NCBI GenBank assembly: GCA_023150055.1
Contig: JAKLLP010000116.1
Coordinates: 1-6,745, forward strand
Source of the DNA: Gammaproteobacteria bacterium
GTDB taxonomy: Bacteria; Pseudomonadota; Gammaproteobacteria; Steroidobacterales; GCA-2729495
Direction of reading: 5' to 3'
Length of the DNA: 6,745 nucleotides
Shown: piece after piece, positions 5,406 to 6,745 of the stretch
Position numbering within the stretch: position 1 is the first letter of the stretch
Layout of the letters: each line of letters begins with the position of its first letter
Notes under the pieces: model-generated
The model's database searches: none
What the model was told of the DNA's origin: nothing
What the model saw: only the letters and a program-made list of their open reading frames with translations
Translations under genes and position numbers: made by a program

Positions 5406-6185
5406 CTAGTTAAGGACGCCGTCTTGATAGACGCCCTTTTCTTTCAACCTGCCGTTCTCATCATAAAGTTCGTAGGGGCCATTCAGCACGCCGTTCTTGA
5501 ACGCTCCCCTGGACTTCAGCCGGCCATTCTCCGTGTATGACTCGAACGGGCCGTCCTTCTCGCCGCCCTGGTAGTGCTCGCGTGTCTTGAGCTGCCCGTT
5601 TTCATGAAAAGTATCGAGTATCCCCTCGGGCACGTTGTTTGCGTACGTTGCCTGCCGGGCGACCTGGCCGTTCTGGTGGTAGAAACGCCAGAGTCCTTGC
5701 CGCATGCCCGCGGCGAACACGCCTTGGGCTTCGATCTGGCCGTTGGCGTGGTAAGCGATGTAGTCACCGTCGCGCTTGTCATCGCGATGTGATCCCTCGG
5801 AACGTCTTTGTCCGTCCGGATAGAGCGTCACGAACGGCCCGCTTCTTGCGCCATTCTCGTAGTTGCCCCGCGATCGAAGTTGGCCGTTCTTGTGGAACAG
5901 ATTCCATGGGCCGTCCTTTTTGCCGGCCTTGTATGGCTGGTGTTCACGCGGCTGCCCCCCGCGGTGATACCACTGCTGTTCACCGTCCAGTTGGCCGTCG
6001 CGATAGTAGCCCTTGAACTCTGGTCCGCCATCTTCGTAAAACGACTCGTACGTGCCCTGGAGCTTGCCGTTCTGGTAAGTCCCGCGACAGCGGACTGCGC
6101 CCTCGTCGTCGTGTATCTCGAAAGGACCATCGGCCGGTGTCTCGTCGGCTGATGATCGAAACCAGGAAAGTATCGTCTTTTTCAT
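5406..6185 (-). CDS. MORN_2-type repeat protein (YwqK-like), ten-repeat paralogue
   Basis: This is a 259-residue protein built as a 19-residue head (MKKTILSWFRSSADETPAD) followed by exactly ten 24-residue repeats. It ends on the last residue of the tenth unit with no C-terminal tail. The repeats have the G-P-[FYW]-E ... [EK]-N-G-[QR]-L ... [RK]-G-x-[YF] ... G-x-x-[DN] pattern of MORN_2 proteins. Repeats 3, 5 and 7 are the most degenerate. There is no hydrophobic signal sequence or membrane helix, so it is probably cytoplasmic. The ATG at 6185 is chosen for its MKK start; the ribosome-binding site is weak (CAGG). It is the first gene of the leftward run. A TAAAAT element (6382-6387) and an FNR-like dyad (6409-6422) lie upstream and could drive it. 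A binding or scaffold role is likely by family; the ligand is unknown. Confidence 0.9.
   Translation of the reverse strand: MKKTILSWFRSSADETPADGPFEIHDDEGAVRCRGTYQNGKLQGTYESFYEDGGPEFKGYYRDGQLDGEQQWYHRGGQPREHQPYKAGKKDGPWNLFHKNGQLRSRGNYENGARSGPFVTLYPDGQRRSEGSHRDDKRDGDYIAYHANGQIEAQGVFAAGMRQGLWRFYHQNGQVARQATYANNVPEGILDTFHENGQLKTREHYQGGEKDGPFESYTENGRLKSRGAFKNGVLNGPYELYDENGRLKEKGVYQDGVLN
5409..6128 (-). repeat. Tandem 72-bp coding repeats (ten exact-length copies)
   Basis: These are ten consecutive 72-bp units (720 bp) encoding residues 20-259 of the longer repeat protein, without a single length deviation. The stop codon directly follows the last unit. The periodicity matches that of the neighbouring paralogue, indicating a common origin by gene or repeat duplication. 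Confidence 0.9.
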
Positions 6186-6381
6186 CGCGCCTGATTGTGG
6201 TGTGCGCTCGTTTCGGAGGAGCTTCGCTGGTAGGTACTATCCGAATTCGTCTTGCGGTCAACTTTGGCGCAAATGCGTGTACAAAGTCATCCGTAATCAG
6301 CACGGAAGTCAATGATCCTTGCTGCAGCCGGAATCGAGCGGTCAGGTGGGGTAAGCAAAAAATACAGAAGCGTCGCTGATG

Positions 6382-6387
6382 ATTTTA
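6382..6387 (-). promoter_or_regulatory. Candidate -10 element of the leftward repeat-protein operon
   Basis: Read leftward this is TAAAAT, five of six matches to the sigma-70 -10 consensus. It predicts a start near 6375 and a leader of about 190 bases. No good -35 exists at 17 bp (AATCAC). Instead, the centre of the FNR-like dyad falls about 40.5 bp upstream of the predicted start, close to the -41.5 typical of class II activation, where an activator compensates for a missing -35. Confidence 0.45.
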
Positions 6388-6408
6388 CGTACAATTACCT
6401 ATCTGTGA

Positions 6409-6422
6409 TTGATCTAGGTCAT
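6409..6422. promoter_or_regulatory. FNR/DNR-like binding site
   Basis: The sequence is TTGAT-CTAG-GTCAT, which fits the FNR-family consensus TTGAT-N4-ATCAA at eight of ten positions. The TTGAT half is perfect. FNR responds to oxygen loss and its relatives DNR/NNR to nitric oxide, and such sites commonly precede nitric oxide reductase genes, consistent with the gene at 6505. The dyad lies between divergent genes and may serve either. For the rightward gene no strong -10 lies at the class II distance; TATGAC at 6474-6479 would place the site near -70. Confidence 0.55.
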
Positions 6423-6457
6423 TTACTCAGGGGTTGAAACTAGCAAGCTTACGCCTC

Positions 6458-6474
6458 ACGGTGGTTCAAACCGT
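6458..6474. repeat. 17-bp dyad in the leader of the NOR-like gene
   Basis: ACGGT (6458-6462) and ACCGT (6470-6474) are reverse complements separated by seven bases. An overlapping smaller dyad, GGTT-CA-AACC, spans 6463-6472. It lies 31-47 bases before the ATG at 6505. It also fits the very loose GT-N7-AC pattern of the NO sensor NorR once, which is weak evidence. It could be an operator or a chance dyad. Confidence 0.35.
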
Positions 6475-6490
6475 ATGACGGCGGGTCCTC

Positions 6491-6496
6491 AAGGAG
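6491..6496 (+). promoter_or_regulatory. Strong ribosome-binding site of the NOR-like gene
   Basis: AAGGAG lies eight bases before the ATG at 6505. It is the best Shine-Dalgarno match among the genes here and fixes the start. Confidence 0.8.
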
Positions 6497-6504
6497 CTTT
6501 ACTC

Positions 6505-6745
6505 ATGAATACGAAGACGGTCGGGAGTCCAGGTCCCAGCAGCAACCTCGCATTGTGGTTGCTGAACAAGAAGACCTGGTTTACACAATTTATGATCGTT
6601 ACGGCGATCAGCGTGGCGGGGCTGGTCTTCCTCGGCCAGCAGACTTATTCCGGCTCGCCGCCGCTGGTCGATATGGTGACTCCGGACGGCCGGACGCTGA
6701 TCACCCGCGCGGAGATCGAGCGCGGCAAGGAGATCTTCCATCTCA
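6505..6745 (+). CDS. Probable quinol-type nitric oxide reductase / heme-copper oxidase family, N-terminal part only
   Basis: Only 80 residues are in the window and the gene runs off the right edge. A polar head of about 25 residues precedes one transmembrane helix (about 26-44). An extracytoplasmic segment follows: QTYSGSPPLVDMV, then DGRTLITRAEIERGKEIFHL at the end. A single N-terminal helix followed by 'PP...V...G..L.T...I..G...' is the layout of the N-terminal region of quinol-dependent nitric oxide reductases (NorZ/qNOR), which reduce 2 NO to N2O at the cytoplasmic membrane. The catalytic helices with the metal-binding histidines would lie outside, so other NOR-like members of the heme-copper superfamily, or a NorC-like cytochrome subunit, remain possible. 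The upstream FNR/DNR-like site supports a role in anaerobic or NO metabolism. The coding call is strong; the product is moderately supported. Confidence 0.6.
   Translation, partial: MNTKTVGSPGPSSNLALWLLNKKTWFTQFMIVTAISVAGLVFLGQQTYSGSPPLVDMVTPDGRTLITRAEIERGKEIFHL

Larger units (their letters stand above)
6186..6504. other. Divergent intergenic region, repeat-protein operon / NOR-like gene
   Basis: This 319-bp spacer is visibly more AT-rich in its right half than the genes around it. It holds an FNR-like dyad (6409-6422), a TAAAAT element for the leftward strand (6382-6387), a 17-bp dyad (6458-6474) and the ribosome-binding site of the rightward gene. A second inverted pair, TTGCG (6252-6256) / CGCAA (6268-6272), lies about 70 bp from the leftward start codon. 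I see no gene in it. Confidence 0.7.

Noticed and set aside
4765..5409. 214-codon plus-strand frame rich in Leu/Val/Pro
   Set aside because: It is antisense to the shorter MORN repeat gene; its regular pattern only mirrors the 72-bp repeats.
4828..6128. Tandem 72-bp repeats as a CRISPR array or minisatellite
   Set aside because: The units are coding, contiguous without spacers, diverged in sequence and exactly in phase with the protein repeats.

Overview
The window is GC-rich, tightly packed bacterial DNA. It holds a divergent pyruvate:ferredoxin oxidoreductase / 7Fe-ferredoxin pair, a leftward run of four uncharacterised genes, and the first 80 codons of a rightward gene that looks like a quinol-type nitric oxide reductase. 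The ferredoxin closely resembles Azotobacter-type ferredoxin I. Together with the PFOR and a denitrification-type gene, this suggests a proteobacterium, probably a gammaproteobacterium, with an anaerobic or microaerobic lifestyle. That placement is inference; nothing in the window fixes the taxon.

Positions 1-3015 (minus strand) encode about 1005 residues of a single-chain PFOR (NifJ type), cut by the left edge inside the thiamine-diphosphate domain. The frame is intact throughout. The active-site Glu and Arg are present, but the near-invariant Thr of the YPITPSS motif is Ala. A 377-bp divergent spacer (3016-3392) separates it from fdxA (3393-3716, plus strand), a 107-residue [3Fe-4S][4Fe-4S] ferredoxin starting at GTG. 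The pair is a plausible electron donor and acceptor: PFOR interconverts pyruvate and acetyl-CoA + CO2, and the ferredoxin carries the low-potential electrons.

A strong hairpin (3760-3784) lies between the convergent ends of fdxA and the next block. That block reads leftward from 6185 to 3792. It contains a 259-residue MORN_2-type repeat protein (19-residue head plus exactly ten 24-residue repeats), a 186-residue paralogue (22-residue head plus 6.8 repeats), a 137-residue two-TM protein and a 126-residue three-TM protein. None has a function I can name. The two repeat genes are 20 bp apart and almost certainly co-transcribed. The two membrane genes follow after 153 and 85 bp. The 85-bp gap is open in the +1 frame from a CCC-TGA stop context that sits inside a perfect hairpin.

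The second divergent spacer (6186-6504) carries an FNR/DNR-like dyad (6409-6422). It is spaced appropriately from a good -10 element for the leftward repeat genes and also lies upstream of the rightward NOR-like gene (6505 to the right edge). The simplest reading is that low oxygen or nitric oxide may control both sides, which would link the uncharacterised repeat/membrane cluster to anaerobic respiration or NO stress. That link is inference from layout alone.
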